Source: a virus
IMG/VR virus record: IMGVR_UViG_3300042319_000564
Location: 31,535 to 95,534 of that record
Direction: 5' to 3' (one strand)
DNA length: 64,000 nt
Shown: in pieces, positions 1-7,788 of the stretch
Numbering within the stretch: position 1 is the first letter of the stretch
Layout: each line of letters starts with the position of its first letter
Made by a program: the position numbers and the translations under genes
Notes under the pieces: generated by a model
What the model saw: only the letters and a program-made list of their open reading frames with translations
What the model was told of the DNA's origin: nothing
Database searches by the model: none

Positions 1-63
1 AAGACCTTGCATATCCCACATTGCTAGATAGTGCTTAGTTTTGTTCTTTTTTGAGTAGGACAT
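1..63 (-). CDS. Partial conserved phage protein (N-terminus only)
   Basis: The first 21 codons of a gene that runs off the left edge. It opens with ATG at 63 and stays open to base 1. The visible peptide begins MSYSKKNKTKHYLAMWDMQG. The YLAMWDMQGL stretch looks like the opening of a small conserved protein of T4-like phages; this is from memory and not verified. The start lies inside the 3' end of the neighbouring gene (29 bp overlap in another frame), with a purine-rich GAGATGG upstream as a weak ribosome site. A start at the internal Met (base 21) is possible, but the KHYLA residues before it look native. Confidence 0.55.
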   Translation of the reverse strand, partial: MSYSKKNKTKHYLAMWDMQGL

Positions 64-292
64 ATACCATCTCTGCTTTGTTAATTGCGTTTGCTAATGC
101 AGGTTCTGTTTCTGCTAGTTTAAGAATTTCTTTCCACTCATGCCATTTAGCAATACTTTTTCTTTCGGGATCTTCTCTAATTAAGGTGCGGTCAAGAGAC
201 CCACTTTTACGTGAATAGATCGTTTTGCCACCATCAGGGCTTTCGTAAATTAAATCAGGGCTTTCGTAAATTAATATTGAATCATTAGTCAT
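35..292 (-). CDS. Hypothetical 85-aa protein with a duplicated heptapeptide
   Basis: A small soluble, charged protein with no family I recognise. Residues 8-21 hold two perfect copies of LIYESPD, produced by a 21-bp tandem duplication in the DNA. The rest is predicted helical and lysine/glutamate-rich. It follows the VWA/metallopeptidase gene and a 38-aa membrane peptide, and is probably transcribed with them from the sigma70-like promoter near 1725. Its start codon overlaps the 3' end of the peptide gene, which suggests translational coupling. Confidence 0.6.
   Translation of the reverse strand: MTNDSILIYESPDLIYESPDGGKTIYSRKSGSLDRTLIREDPERKSIAKWHEWKEILKLAETEPALANAINKAEMVYVLLKKEQN
233..274. 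repeat. Tandem 21-bp duplication inside a gene
   Basis: Two identical 21-bp units (233-253 and 254-274) lie head to tail and preserve the frame, each encoding LIYESPD. Perfect identity suggests a recent duplication or slippage event. Confidence 0.9.
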
Positions 293-401
293 CGTGTTTT
301 GATAAGGTATCTAATGCATAGGATAGTAGTCTAATAAAAATATACAAGACTACTCCTAGTACCAATACTATAAAGCCATAGCCAAGTATATCTAATATCA
401 T
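285..401 (-). CDS. Small single-span membrane peptide (38 aa)
   Basis: A 38-codon gene. Its ATG (401-399) overlaps the TGA of the upstream VWA/metallopeptidase gene in an ATGA junction, and its TAA overlaps the beginning of the next gene. The product is one hydrophobic helix (about residues 3-27, rich in Ile, Val, Leu and Gly) followed by a short polar tail ending KHDD. Stop/start overlap on both sides is a strong sign of a translated, coupled gene. No function can be assigned; small membrane peptides in phages often act in lysis control or superinfection exclusion. Confidence 0.6.
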   Translation of the reverse strand: MILDILGYGFIVLVLGVVLYIFIRLLSYALDTLSKHDD

Positions 402-1684
402 GTTGATGACGACTCATCATAAATTGCATACGTACCGAATGGGGGATTGGGATTCTTGTCACCATGAATGATCCATGTCGTATCACAATAATCAGCATCA
501 CCCCAACTACCAAAAGGATAGCCATCAGTGAAACAAATCAATCGTTTAGGTACATTGCCAATGTCTTTCAAGTATTTAAAGATACAATCAAAGTCAGTGC
601 CGCCGCCGCCCATTGGCTCATATTCTTCAATGAGGTCCATGTTCTCACTACTGAAGTCTTTCGGGTTATATGTCTCAGTATCAAAACAGAATACATGGAC
701 CTTGTAACCATCAAACGCATCCATCATGCCACCCACTTCACCTAAGAATTGCTGTGCTTGTTTGTTACTGATACTACCTGACATGTCAATAGCAACAACA
801 ACATCAATTTCTTCACCGGGATTCATGCCGGGCATAATAGCATCCATATGCCAACCTCTACGTGAGGGACGCATCCATGAATAATCTGTACGAATAGCAC
901 TTGTCAAATTCGTTTGAATCAGTTCACGCCAGGGCATAACTGGGTTAGTTGCTTGCTTAATCAAACGTTCAACACCTAAAGGCAATGAACCTGCTTCAGC
1001 ACTGCTTGCGGCATTGATAATAGCTTGCTTAACTTCCTGACGTACACGTTCACGTTCTTCAGGACTCATTGTTGGGCGTTTGCTTTTGCCTTCACTATCT
1101 CCGTTACCTTCACCATCATTCTCACCTTCACCATCCATGTGATCGTCAATCATCTGGTCAAGTAAATCATCAATGGAGATTTTCTGAACATTCTTCATCA
1201 AATCATCATAGATTTCTTCTGCGGCTTTACCATCATACTTCTGCTCATACAAGCAAGGTACTGTTTTAATAAACTCACCCACTTTATGACGTTTCAAATC
1301 AGCATTAACAGCATAGTCATCAGCAATATTCCAGATCTCAGGATCACGATTACCTCTACGACCCATGTGGTCATAGACAACGTGTAACACTTCATGCCCA
1401 ACTAAGAATTCAACTTCTTTAGGCTTCAACATCATAATGAAACGACTATTGTAATAGAATTTCAAGCCATCAGTTGCCGCTGTACTACACCATAGATCAG
1501 CATTAATCAATTGCATACGAGTAGCAAGATTGCCGAAAAAGCTATGACGTAACAATAGACCAATACGTGCGGTAACTAATTTTTCACGTGCTTGATAGTC
1601 AATCTTACTATCTGTAGGTCCTACAAGATTCTCAAATTTCTTACTGCGACTACGTTTCTTACTGGGATTAATTACTTCACTCAT
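398..1684 (-). CDS. VWA-like / metallopeptidase-like protein (DUF2201 type), MoxR partner
   Basis: A 428-aa protein with two parts. The N-terminal part carries a zinc-peptidase-like HEVLH motif (H97, E98, H101) followed by YDHMGRR and a W-N-x-A-x-D segment, typical of the predicted metal-dependent peptidase family DUF2201. An acidic, low-complexity linker (about 175-205) leads to a C-terminal von Willebrand A-like domain with a MIDAS start, DMSGS (300-304). Such proteins pair with MoxR AAA+ ATPases, and one is encoded about 600 bp upstream. The pair is expected to remodel or mature protein complexes in the cytoplasm, but the substrate is unknown. AAAGGA precedes the ATG. It has its own TTGACA-17-TACAAT promoter. 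Confidence 0.82.
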   Translation of the reverse strand: MSEVINPSKKRSRSKKFENLVGPTDSKIDYQAREKLVTARIGLLLRHSFFGNLATRMQLINADLWCSTAATDGLKFYYNSRFIMMLKPKEVEFLVGHEVLHVVYDHMGRRGNRDPEIWNIADDYAVNADLKRHKVGEFIKTVPCLYEQKYDGKAAEEIYDDLMKNVQKISIDDLLDQMIDDHMDGEGENDGEGNGDSEGKSKRPTMSPEERERVRQEVKQAIINAASSAEAGSLPLGVERLIKQATNPVMPWRELIQTNLTSAIRTDYSWMRPSRRGWHMDAIMPGMNPGEEIDVVVAIDMSGSISNKQAQQFLGEVGGMMDAFDGYKVHVFCFDTETYNPKDFSSENMDLIEEYEPMGGGGTDFDCIFKYLKDIGNVPKRLICFTDGYPFGSWGDADYCDTTWIIHGDKNPNPPFGTYAIYDESSST

Positions 1685-1710
1685 ATTGGTCCTTTGTTGT
1701 TTATGTCTCT

Positions 1711-1739
1711 ATTGTAACAGAGATTGTATTAATTGTCAA
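1711..1739 (-). promoter_or_regulatory. Sigma70-type promoter for the VWA/metallopeptidase gene
   Basis: On the minus strand, TTGACA (1739-1734) is followed after exactly 17 bp by TACAAT (1716-1711), 27 bp before the ATG. The -35 box overlaps the 3' end of the upstream gene. Confidence 0.8.
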
Positions 1740-2082
1740 CTGCAATGAATTCACAAGCATCACTGGGGAATGAAGCGTTATTCAGTTCTTTTTCAGTACT
1801 ATACAATTCATAGTATTTTGTACCGAGATGAATCAATACAATTTTTTCTTGTTGTTTCTTAGTAAAAGAAGTTTTATAACCACAAGAGCCTGCTAGTCTA
1901 TCCATACCGATACCACGAATATTAGCAGGAGGGTCAAGCTTAATACCTTCAGGTGAGCCACCATAAATACCATCAACTACATTACCGTATTCAGGGCTAC
2001 GAATGACGTTACCTTCTTTAAGAAGATTCTCAACCATTTTAAGAATAGCTTTACCACGATATGTTCTAAATTGTAATAACAT
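1729..2082 (-). CDS. Hypothetical 117-aa protein
   Basis: A basic, soluble protein of unknown family. It opens MLLQFRTYRGKA and has a central segment with PEYGNVVDGIYGG and a Gly/Pro-rich stretch. There is no signal peptide or membrane helix. It lies between the MoxR unit and the VWA gene but has its own consensus promoter 29 bp upstream, so it is probably an early gene expressed independently. Small early phage proteins often alter host functions, but nothing in this sequence identifies a target. Confidence 0.65.
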   Translation of the reverse strand: MLLQFRTYRGKAILKMVENLLKEGNVIRSPEYGNVVDGIYGGSPEGIKLDPPANIRGIGMDRLAGSCGYKTSFTKKQQEKIVLIHLGTKYYELYSTEKELNNASFPSDACEFIAVDN

Positions 2083-2110
2083 TTTGTTCCTCTGTATAAG
2101 TTAAAGATGT

Positions 2111-2139
2111 ATTGTAGCAGACCATGGATTTATTGTCAA
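2111..2139 (-). promoter_or_regulatory. Sigma70-type promoter
   Basis: TTGACA (2139-2134), 17-bp spacer, TACAAT (2116-2111). The spacer begins ATAAATCC, as at 3566 and with ATAAATC at 3465. It drives the 117-aa gene and lies directly behind the stop of the 54-aa gene. Confidence 0.8.
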
Positions 2140-2141
2140 AA

Positions 2142-2306
2142 TTACATTGACAGTTTGCGATAACCTTTATCAAAGTAAATCCTTGCGTAAGGTTCCGCAC
2201 CTTTAGTATACAGTTCCTCGGCTTCACTTTTGTTCAATCCACGATCACGGGCACTTTGACCCATTGCGTAGAAATACTTCTTTCCAGTTAAAATCTTTGT
2301 TGCCAT
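2142..2306 (-). CDS. Small basic protein (54 aa) behind moxR
   Basis: A 54-codon gene starting 1 bp after the stop of the MoxR-type ATPase gene, so almost certainly co-translated with it. The product is basic and hydrophilic (MATKILTGKKYFYAMG...), with a helical stretch around residues 16-40 containing RDRGLNKSEAEELY. There is no membrane segment. The spacing makes a role with the ATPase plausible, but this is inference. No family is recognised. Confidence 0.65.
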   Translation of the reverse strand: MATKILTGKKYFYAMGQSARDRGLNKSEAEELYTKGAEPYARIYFDKGYRKLSM

Positions 2307-2307
2307 A

Positions 2308-3408
2308 TTAATTACCTGCATCTACAATGTACTTGCCGTATTTCTTATGGAAGTCATCAAAGTTCTTCAATTGTGAAGGTTCAATCGGTAACTTGTATGT
2401 CTTAAGAGCAATCTTAGCACCCATAACAACTAGTTCAGTCTCAAAGTTTGCCATAATGTAACTGAAGAAATTATCAGCCATTGTGTGAAACTCTTTACTA
2501 GAAACTTTCTTTGTTTCTAGTGCATCACGCAATTCATAGCACATTGAAATAGTCAATGAGTACATTGCAGAAATTTCTTTAACTGCGAGGTCCTTAACTT
2601 TACCTGACAAAATGTCTGAGGGTTCTGGCATACGACCTGCTACTTTACGATGTGCCGCAAACTTAACAGCAAGACCTTCACCAACTGCACCTGAAATCAA
2701 ATTGAACAATGTATCACTATCTGTGTCATCTTCATCATTCAACAAATCACTAACAAAACACCATGAACGAGGTGTAGCAAATGCACGTGAACTAGATTTA
2801 GCATCAAAATCGTACAAATCTTGTTTAGCGAATGATAGATAACCCACAACATCTTTGTGAATACCTTTGTTCACAGCCCAATTCTGCCATGATGTAAAAT
2901 CGGCTCGCATTTCTAAGTGTAAGAAACGATTAGCTAGGGGCATCGGCATTCTGAAAGTAACACCTTTGTCAGAGTCACGATTGCCTGCCGCAACAATCAC
3001 AACGTTATCAGGAAGTACATACTTACCAACTCTACGATTTAGAATAAGTTGATAGCCAGCCGCTTGTACTGCGGGACTTGCACTATTCATTTCATCTAAG
3101 AATAGAACAACAATCGGGTACTTGCTTGCTAGTTCTTCATCAGGCAAGTCAACAGGTGCCGCCCAGTCCATTTTATTAATATCACGATTGAAATACGGAA
3201 TACCACGAATGTCTGTAGGTTCCATTTGTGCCATACGCAAGTCAATCATAAAGCCACCTAGTTCATCTGTGACTTCAGAAACAACTTCTGATTTACCGAT
3301 GCCGGGAGGGCCCCACAAGAAAAGCGGGCGTTTAGCTTTGAATGCTTTAAGCATTGCTTTGCGAGTTTGTACACTAGTGATAGTGAGATTGTCTGATACT
3401 GATGCCAT
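2308..3408 (-). CDS. MoxR-family AAA+ ATPase
   Basis: A 366-aa AAA+ ATPase. Walker A is GPPGIGKS (33-40), Walker B is VLFLDE (101-106) and a sensor-1-like Asn lies in AAGNRDS (N143); the region after Walker B (EMNSASPAVQ) has the MoxR-type sequence. MoxR ATPases act as chaperones for metal-cofactor insertion or complex maturation, working with VWA proteins, and a VWA/metallopeptidase gene is close by. Homologous ATPase/VWA pairs occur in other large phages. It is preceded by AACAGGAGC as a good ribosome site and by two tandem sigma70-type promoters, suggesting strong early expression. Confidence 0.85.
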   Translation of the reverse strand: MASVSDNLTITSVQTRKAMLKAFKAKRPLFLWGPPGIGKSEVVSEVTDELGGFMIDLRMAQMEPTDIRGIPYFNRDINKMDWAAPVDLPDEELASKYPIVVLFLDEMNSASPAVQAAGYQLILNRRVGKYVLPDNVVIVAAGNRDSDKGVTFRMPMPLANRFLHLEMRADFTSWQNWAVNKGIHKDVVGYLSFAKQDLYDFDAKSSSRAFATPRSWCFVSDLLNDEDDTDSDTLFNLISGAVGEGLAVKFAAHRKVAGRMPEPSDILSGKVKDLAVKEISAMYSLTISMCYELRDALETKKVSSKEFHTMADNFFSYIMANFETELVVMGAKIALKTYKLPIEPSQLKNFDDFHKKYGKYIVDAGN

Positions 3409-3441
3409 TAAGTGCTCCTGTTGAAAATTTAATATGTATGA

Positions 3442-3470
3442 AGTATAGTCTAAAACTGATTTATTGTCAA
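3442..3470 (-). promoter_or_regulatory. Sigma70-type promoter, proximal to moxR
   Basis: TTGACA (3470-3465), 17 bp, TATACT (3447-3442), about 34 bp upstream of the MoxR ATG. Confidence 0.8.
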
Positions 3471-3542
3471 ATTTTGTGTTGTTGTTTATTTACAACAGAT
3501 TGTGGATTGATAAAGAGATAGTTTTCTAGCTTCAATATGAGT

Positions 3543-3571
3543 ATTGTATCATTGATTGGATTTATTGTCAA
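3543..3571 (-). promoter_or_regulatory. Sigma70-type promoter, distal to moxR
   Basis: TTGACA (3571-3566), 17 bp starting ATAAATCC, then TACAAT (3548-3543). It sits at the 3' end of the 84-aa gene and would give a leader of about 130 nt before the ATPase. That leader contains the weak stem GTTGT/ACAAC but no small gene that I can see. Confidence 0.75.
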
Positions 3572-3572
3572 A

Positions 3573-3827
3573 TTATTTCATTAGATTAGCCATTAGTAGT
3601 AGCTTTTCTAAGTGATTGATTGCTGTATTGATATCGGCAACCCTATCGTTTAACATTTCGTATTTGCCCGTTCTACGTAGATTGACTTCCAGTTTACTTA
3701 GTTCACTTACCATTTTGTCAATGTTTTTGTGCATACGATGTAAGTCTGGATTGTAGCCAATCCCATTCATTTGACTTGATAAGTTACTACTAACTTGATT
3801 CCAATCTAAAGCACGTTCTATTTTCAT
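3573..3827 (-). CDS. Hypothetical 84-aa helical protein, possibly leaderless
   Basis: A small, charged, largely helical protein. Residues 30-80 show coiled-coil-like heptads (MHKNIDKMVSELSKLEVN and AINHLEKLLLMANL). There is no membrane segment and no known family. Its ATG lies only 6 nt beyond a perfect TATACT -10 box, so the message would begin at or very near the start codon. Either it is leaderless, or translation begins at the internal Met of QMNGIG. It is expressed from the most upstream of the five early-type promoters. Confidence 0.6.
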   Translation of the reverse strand: MKIERALDWNQVSSNLSSQMNGIGYNPDLHRMHKNIDKMVSELSKLEVNLRRTGKYEMLNDRVADINTAINHLEKLLLMANLMK

Positions 3828-3833
3828 ACGATG

Positions 3834-3862
3834 AGTATAACAGACTATGGAATTTATGTCAA
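3834..3862 (-). promoter_or_regulatory. Sigma70-type promoter for the 84-aa gene
   Basis: TTGACA (3862-3857), 17 bp, TATACT (3839-3834). Six bases separate the -10 box from ATG. It directly follows the terminator of the fibre gene, marking the border between the late fibre region and the early-type region. Confidence 0.8.
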
Positions 3863-3863
3863 C

Positions 3864-3888
3864 AAAAAAGGCTCCTGAGAGCCTTTTT
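3864..3888 (-). terminator. Rho-independent terminator
   Basis: Stem AAAGGCTC / GAGCCTTT with a four-base loop and a run of six T on the minus strand. It ends the transcript of the 307-aa fibre gene; the A/T runs on both sides make it potentially bidirectional. Confidence 0.85.
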
Positions 3889-3912
3889 ATTTTAGTGTTG
3901 TTAATTTTATTG

Positions 3913-4836
3913 TTAACCGTAGGCTGCGGCTGCTAATCCGTATCTTGCAGTACCAACACCTGCAGTATCAGTAGCTACTACCCCGGTGTTTGATACTTTG
4001 TTGGTTAATGAATATGGAATATAAGGTCCCTCAACCAAACCATATCCAAATATAGCTTTATCATTGCCATAACCTGCGGCCGCCAAAAAACTTCTAACAG
4101 TACCAACACCTGCAGTATCAGTAGCTACTACCCCGGTGTTTGATACTAGGTTAGTTATTGATGTAAAAGCAGGATCCCGTCCATATCCAAATATAGCCTT
4201 ATCAGTGCCATAAGTTGCGGCTGCAAGGGCTTGTCTAGCAGTACCAACTCCGGTAGTATCTGTAGACACCACCCCGGTGTTTGATACTAGATTGGTCATT
4301 GATCCCTGTGAGTTAATCACTTGCCCATATCCAAAAATAGCTTTATCAGTTCCATATCTTGTGGCTGCTAATGCAGTTCTAGTAGTACCAACACCTGTAG
4401 TATCATTAGCAACTACTCCGATATTTGATACTAGGTTAGTTATTGCTGTCTGACTAGAGCCAGCAAGTCCATATCCAAATATAGCTTTATCGCTACCGTA
4501 ACCCGCGGCCGCCAATCCATATCTAGCAGTACCGACACCTGCAGTATCATTAGCAACTACTCCGGTATTTGATACCAAGTTAGTCAATGATTTATCTCCT
4601 CCGCTTCCAGTGCCATATCCAAATATAGCCTTATCTGTACCATAACTCGCCGCTGATAATCCCCATCTAGCAGTGCCAACACCGGTAGTATCATTAGCAA
4701 CTACTCCGGTATTTGACACTAGATTAGTCATTGATACTGTCTCTCCATATCCAAATATAGCTTTGTTTCCCGCCGGCGGAGGTGTTATTGCGAATCCGCC
4801 AGCAAATGTTACGCCCGAAAATGTCATATCTGCCAT
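3913..4836 (-). CDS. Fibre/adhesin of six kelch-like repeats
   Basis: A 307-aa protein built almost wholly of six repeats of about 46 residues, each with KAIFGYG, then TNLVSNTGVV, then DT.GVGTAR and LAAA.YG. The chain starts within one unit and ends within one (last residues LAAAAYG), so the final strand could close the ring with the first, as in beta-propellers. A short N-terminus (MTFSGVTFAGGFAITPPP) resembles the anchors of the neighbouring fibres. Probably a virion receptor-binding or decoration protein. It has a late box and AAAGGA upstream and a terminator downstream, so it forms a single-gene unit. Confidence 0.7.
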   Translation of the reverse strand: MADMTFSGVTFAGGFAITPPPAGNKAIFGYGETVSMTNLVSNTGVVANDTTGVGTARWGLSAASYGTDKAIFGYGTGSGGDKSLTNLVSNTGVVANDTAGVGTARYGLAAAGYGSDKAIFGYGLAGSSQTAITNLVSNIGVVANDTTGVGTTRTALAATRYGTDKAIFGYGQVINSQGSMTNLVSNTGVVSTDTTGVGTARQALAAATYGTDKAIFGYGRDPAFTSITNLVSNTGVVATDTAGVGTVRSFLAAAGYGNDKAIFGYGLVEGPYIPYSLTNKVSNTGVVATDTAGVGTARYGLAAAAYG

Positions 4837-4854
4837 AATATATTATCCTTTATA

Positions 4855-4862
4855 GTATTTAG
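4855..4862 (-). promoter_or_regulatory. Late-type promoter box CTAAATAC
   Basis: CTAAATAC lies about 19 nt before the ATG of the 307-aa fibre gene, followed by AAAGGA. It is a relaxed match to the T4 late box TATAAATA and sits at the same distance as in neighbouring virion genes. Confidence 0.45.
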
Positions 4863-4883
4863 CAAAAAAGATTAGATAAAGAA

Positions 4884-4903
4884 AAAGGCTCCGAAGAGCC
4901 TTT
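4884..4903 (-). terminator. Rho-independent terminator
   Basis: Stem AAAGGCTC / GAGCCTTT, loop CGAA, ending the 397-aa fibre transcript. The stem is identical to those at 3867 and 19930. Confidence 0.75.
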
Positions 4904-4920
4904 AATATGTATAATACCTT

Positions 4921-6114
4921 TTATGATAGCGAATAGCCTGCTGCCGAAGGATTAAATCTAGTTTGACCGACAATTGTAGTATCAGTTGCAACAACCCCTG
5001 TGTTTGATACTAGATTAGAGTAATCATATAAGGGATCTCCGTACGCAAATATAGCTTTATCATTACCATAACTTGCGGCTGCTAATTGTCCTCTACTAGT
5101 GCCCGCGCTAACAGTATCACTAGCAAAAACACCGGTATTTGATACTAGATTAGTATCTCTTCCTGGGCTACCAAATATTGCTTTATCACCGCCATAACCT
5201 GCAGCCCCTAAAACATATTTAGCAGAAACTGCTTCAGTAATATCATTAGCAACCACACCTGTGTTTGATACTTTGTTGGTTATTGATACTGTAGCAGACC
5301 CGTTATAACCAAATCCAAATATAGCTTTATCTAATCCATAACCTGCGGCCGCTAATCCGTATCTAGCAGTACCGACACCTGAAGTATCACCGGAAACCAC
5401 ACCTGTATTACTTACTAAGTTAGTTACTGATGTTACTACAGGACCACCGTATCCAAAAATAGCTTTATCTGTACCATAGGCCGCAGCCGCTAGTAAAGTC
5501 CTACTAGTACCCACACCCGCAGTATCGTTAGCAACAACACCAGTATTTGATACTAGATTGGTCAATGATACGTAACCAACTGAACTCTGTCCATATCCAA
5601 ATATAGCTTTATCAGTACCATATCCTGCGGCTGCAAGGCCATCCCTAGCAGTACCTACACCTGTTGTATTACTTGCAATTACACCAGTATTACTTACTAG
5701 ATTGGTTACTGAGAAACGACCAGAATTGTTTGCACCATAGCCAATTATAGCCTTTTTAGTTCCGATTATAGGATTATTTGTTGTAACACTATTACTTGCC
5801 GCACTTGGACTACTTGTACCTACATTATTAGTAGCAGTTACTGTAAATGTATAACTTGTACTACCAGTTAATCCAGTTACATTAATAGTACCACTACCTG
5901 CTTGATTTAATGTACCTGTGACATTACCCGGACTACTTGTTGCCGTATAGCTTGTAATTGTTGCACCTCCATTGTTAACCGGAGCAGTAAATGTTACTGT
6001 TGCAGTTGTCTCACCTGTAGCTGTTGCCGTTCCGATAGTTGGTGCACCGGGTACTGTAGGTGGTGCTGTAAGATTCATTCCACCTGATAAAGTCATTCCA
6101 CCTGTAAAATTCAT
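4921..6114 (-). CDS. Fibre/adhesin: FN3 domain plus six kelch-like repeats
   Basis: A 397-aa protein in three parts. A short N-terminal anchor (MNFTGGMTLSGGM) is followed by a fibronectin type III domain at about 18-112 (VPGAPTIGTATATGETTATV...GLTGSTSYTFTVTATN) and then six repeats of the KAIFGYG...TNLVSNTGVV...LAAAGYG type, like those of the 307-aa gene. The anchor is shared with the next fibre upstream. FN3 domains on phage tails are thought to bind carbohydrate or act as spacers. The repeat unit KAIFGSPGRDTNLV (fifth) is shortened. Likely a tail-fibre or receptor-binding component made late. Confidence 0.7.
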   Translation of the reverse strand: MNFTGGMTLSGGMNLTAPPTVPGAPTIGTATATGETTATVTFTAPVNNGGATITSYTATSSPGNVTGTLNQAGSGTINVTGLTGSTSYTFTVTATNNVGTSSPSAASNSVTTNNPIIGTKKAIIGYGANNSGRFSVTNLVSNTGVIASNTTGVGTARDGLAAAGYGTDKAIFGYGQSSVGYVSLTNLVSNTGVVANDTAGVGTSRTLLAAAAYGTDKAIFGYGGPVVTSVTNLVSNTGVVSGDTSGVGTARYGLAAAGYGLDKAIFGFGYNGSATVSITNKVSNTGVVANDITEAVSAKYVLGAAGYGGDKAIFGSPGRDTNLVSNTGVFASDTVSAGTSRGQLAAASYGNDKAIFAYGDPLYDYSNLVSNTGVVATDTTIVGQTRFNPSAAGYSLS

Positions 6115-6131
6115 AAAATATATCCTTTGTT

Positions 6132-6139
6132 GTATTTAA
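6132..6139 (-). promoter_or_regulatory. Late-type promoter box TTAAATAC
   Basis: TTAAATAC followed by AACAAAGGATATATTTT and ATG. Relaxed T4-late-type box before the 397-aa fibre gene. Confidence 0.4.
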
Positions 6140-6165
6140 CAATATAGTAACAAAAATTTAGTATT

Positions 6166-7722
6166 TTATTGTCTACCGGTACCGGCCATTTGAACACGTG
6201 GTCCACTTAGTGGTCCTCGTATACTTGCAATACCAGTATCATTGGCATAGGTGATACGTTGAACAGTAGATAATCTATTAGTAGCTCCTGGACCCGGGGC
6301 ATATGCTCCGCCGAACCACCCATATGTACTATCTCCCGAAGTTGCGGAATCTGAAATTCCACTGTTAAAAGTTCCTCTATTAGTTGATGTTACTGTATCT
6401 GTTGCATATGTTATCCGAGTTATTGTACTAACCCTCCCGGAGCCAGGCATATACCCTCCACCAAACCATCCATAATTAAGGTTACCTATTGCCGCAAGAC
6501 CCTCTGAATTTATAGTTAACGGGCCGCGAACGCTTGCAGTAGCGGTATCTGTTGCATATGTTATTCTATCCACTGTAGATAAATCTTGTCCGGTATCGCC
6601 ATCTCTTCCGCCACCAAACCAACCATCAGTGGTATTCCCAATTGCAGCTAATATTAATTTGGATTGGCTTAACGGCCCCCTGTAAGTAGCAGTAGCAGTA
6701 TCAGTTGCATAGATTATTCGCTGTACACTTGATCTATAACTGCCTGCACCATACCAACCATATGTAGTGTTATCAGAAACCGCTCCCATACCAAAGTTAC
6801 CGGCGGCAATTAACGGTCCACGAATACTAGCAGTAGAAGTATCGGTTGAGTAATTAATGCGATCTACCGTAGTTCTATTACCTGCATTATTACCACCGGC
6901 TACCCATCCGTCATATCCTGTTCCAGCAGATGCTGCCTGATATCTATTTGAACTTAACGGGCCACGTACACTTGCCGTAGCCGTATCTGTTGCATATGTG
7001 ATTCTGTCTACTGTTGAGTATATTATAGTTCCTGTTCCCGGTGAAAAATAAGTTCCACCGGCAAACCAACCATACGATAATGCCGGAGCCGGTACTGAAG
7101 GATCAGTAGTAATACTATTACTTGCCGCACTTGCACTACCTGTACCTGCAATATTAGTAGCAGTAACGGTAAATGTATAACTTGTGTTTGCTGTTAACCC
7201 GGAAACAGTAATAGTACCAGATCCTGCTTGATTTAATGTACCTGTAACTCCACCGGGACTACTTGTGGCTGTATATGATGTAATTGTATCCCCACCATTA
7301 CTAACAGGGGCAGTAAATGCTACAGTCGCTGTTGTCTGACCAGTTGCTGTTGCAGTTCCTATTGTAGGAGCTCCGGGTACCGACGGTACTATATCATTTG
7401 TAGCATTTGAATTTGCAGAAGAATTTCCGTAACTGTTAGTACCGGTTACTACACAACGTATTCTATAGTTAACGTCTGCTTGAACCAAAGTATACGTGCT
7501 ACTATTTGCACCTAATATATTACTATATGATCCTCCACCTCGTTGCCATTGATATGTATACGTTATTGTGGCATTACCAGTCCATGTGCCATCAGTAGTT
7601 GATAGTGTTGAACCAAACGTCTCGGTTCCGCTAACTACCGGGGCCACAGTATTTACCGGTGCGGTTCCTGACACTACAATACTCATTCCACCTGATAAAG
7701 TCATTCCACCTGTAAAATTCAT
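6166..7722 (-). CDS. Fibre/adhesin: Ig-like and FN3 domains plus six GWFGGG repeats
   Basis: A 518-aa protein. It shares the MNFTGGMTLSGGM anchor with the 397-aa fibre. Next come an Ig-like domain (about 20-112, with W-T-G-N and Y-T-Y-Q-W-Q-R), an FN3 domain (about 113-208) and six repeats of about 50 residues containing GW(F/Y)GGG, STV.RITYATDTATAS and RGPL. The last unit stops after GPRVQMAGTGRQ, so the first and last parts complement each other, as in a closed propeller. The repeats differ from the KAIFGYG type, so this looks like a swapped C-terminal module on a common anchor. Probably a receptor-binding tail protein. Confidence 0.7.
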   Translation of the reverse strand: MNFTGGMTLSGGMSIVVSGTAPVNTVAPVVSGTETFGSTLSTTDGTWTGNATITYTYQWQRGGGSYSNILGANSSTYTLVQADVNYRIRCVVTGTNSYGNSSANSNATNDIVPSVPGAPTIGTATATGQTTATVAFTAPVSNGGDTITSYTATSSPGGVTGTLNQAGSGTITVSGLTANTSYTFTVTATNIAGTGSASAASNSITTDPSVPAPALSYGWFAGGTYFSPGTGTIIYSTVDRITYATDTATASVRGPLSSNRYQAASAGTGYDGWVAGGNNAGNRTTVDRINYSTDTSTASIRGPLIAAGNFGMGAVSDNTTYGWYGAGSYRSSVQRIIYATDTATATYRGPLSQSKLILAAIGNTTDGWFGGGRDGDTGQDLSTVDRITYATDTATASVRGPLTINSEGLAAIGNLNYGWFGGGYMPGSGRVSTITRITYATDTVTSTNRGTFNSGISDSATSGDSTYGWFGGAYAPGPGATNRLSTVQRITYANDTGIASIRGPLSGPRVQMAGTGRQ

Positions 7723-7740
7723 AAGATATACCCTTTATCT

Positions 7741-7748
7741 TATTTATC
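7741..7748 (-). promoter_or_regulatory. Late-type promoter box GATAAATA
   Basis: GATAAATA followed by AGATAAAGGGTATATCTT and ATG of the 518-aa fibre gene; differs from the T4 late box only at the first base. Confidence 0.5.
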
Positions 7749-7788
7749 AAATAACTATCAATGTTTTATGAATGGAATTAACAATATA

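Noticed and set aside
331-525. A 64-codon minus-strand frame across the end of the VWA gene
   Set aside because: It lies mostly inside the VWA gene in another frame. The 38-aa gene at 285-401 fits the stop/start overlap and has a coherent membrane helix.
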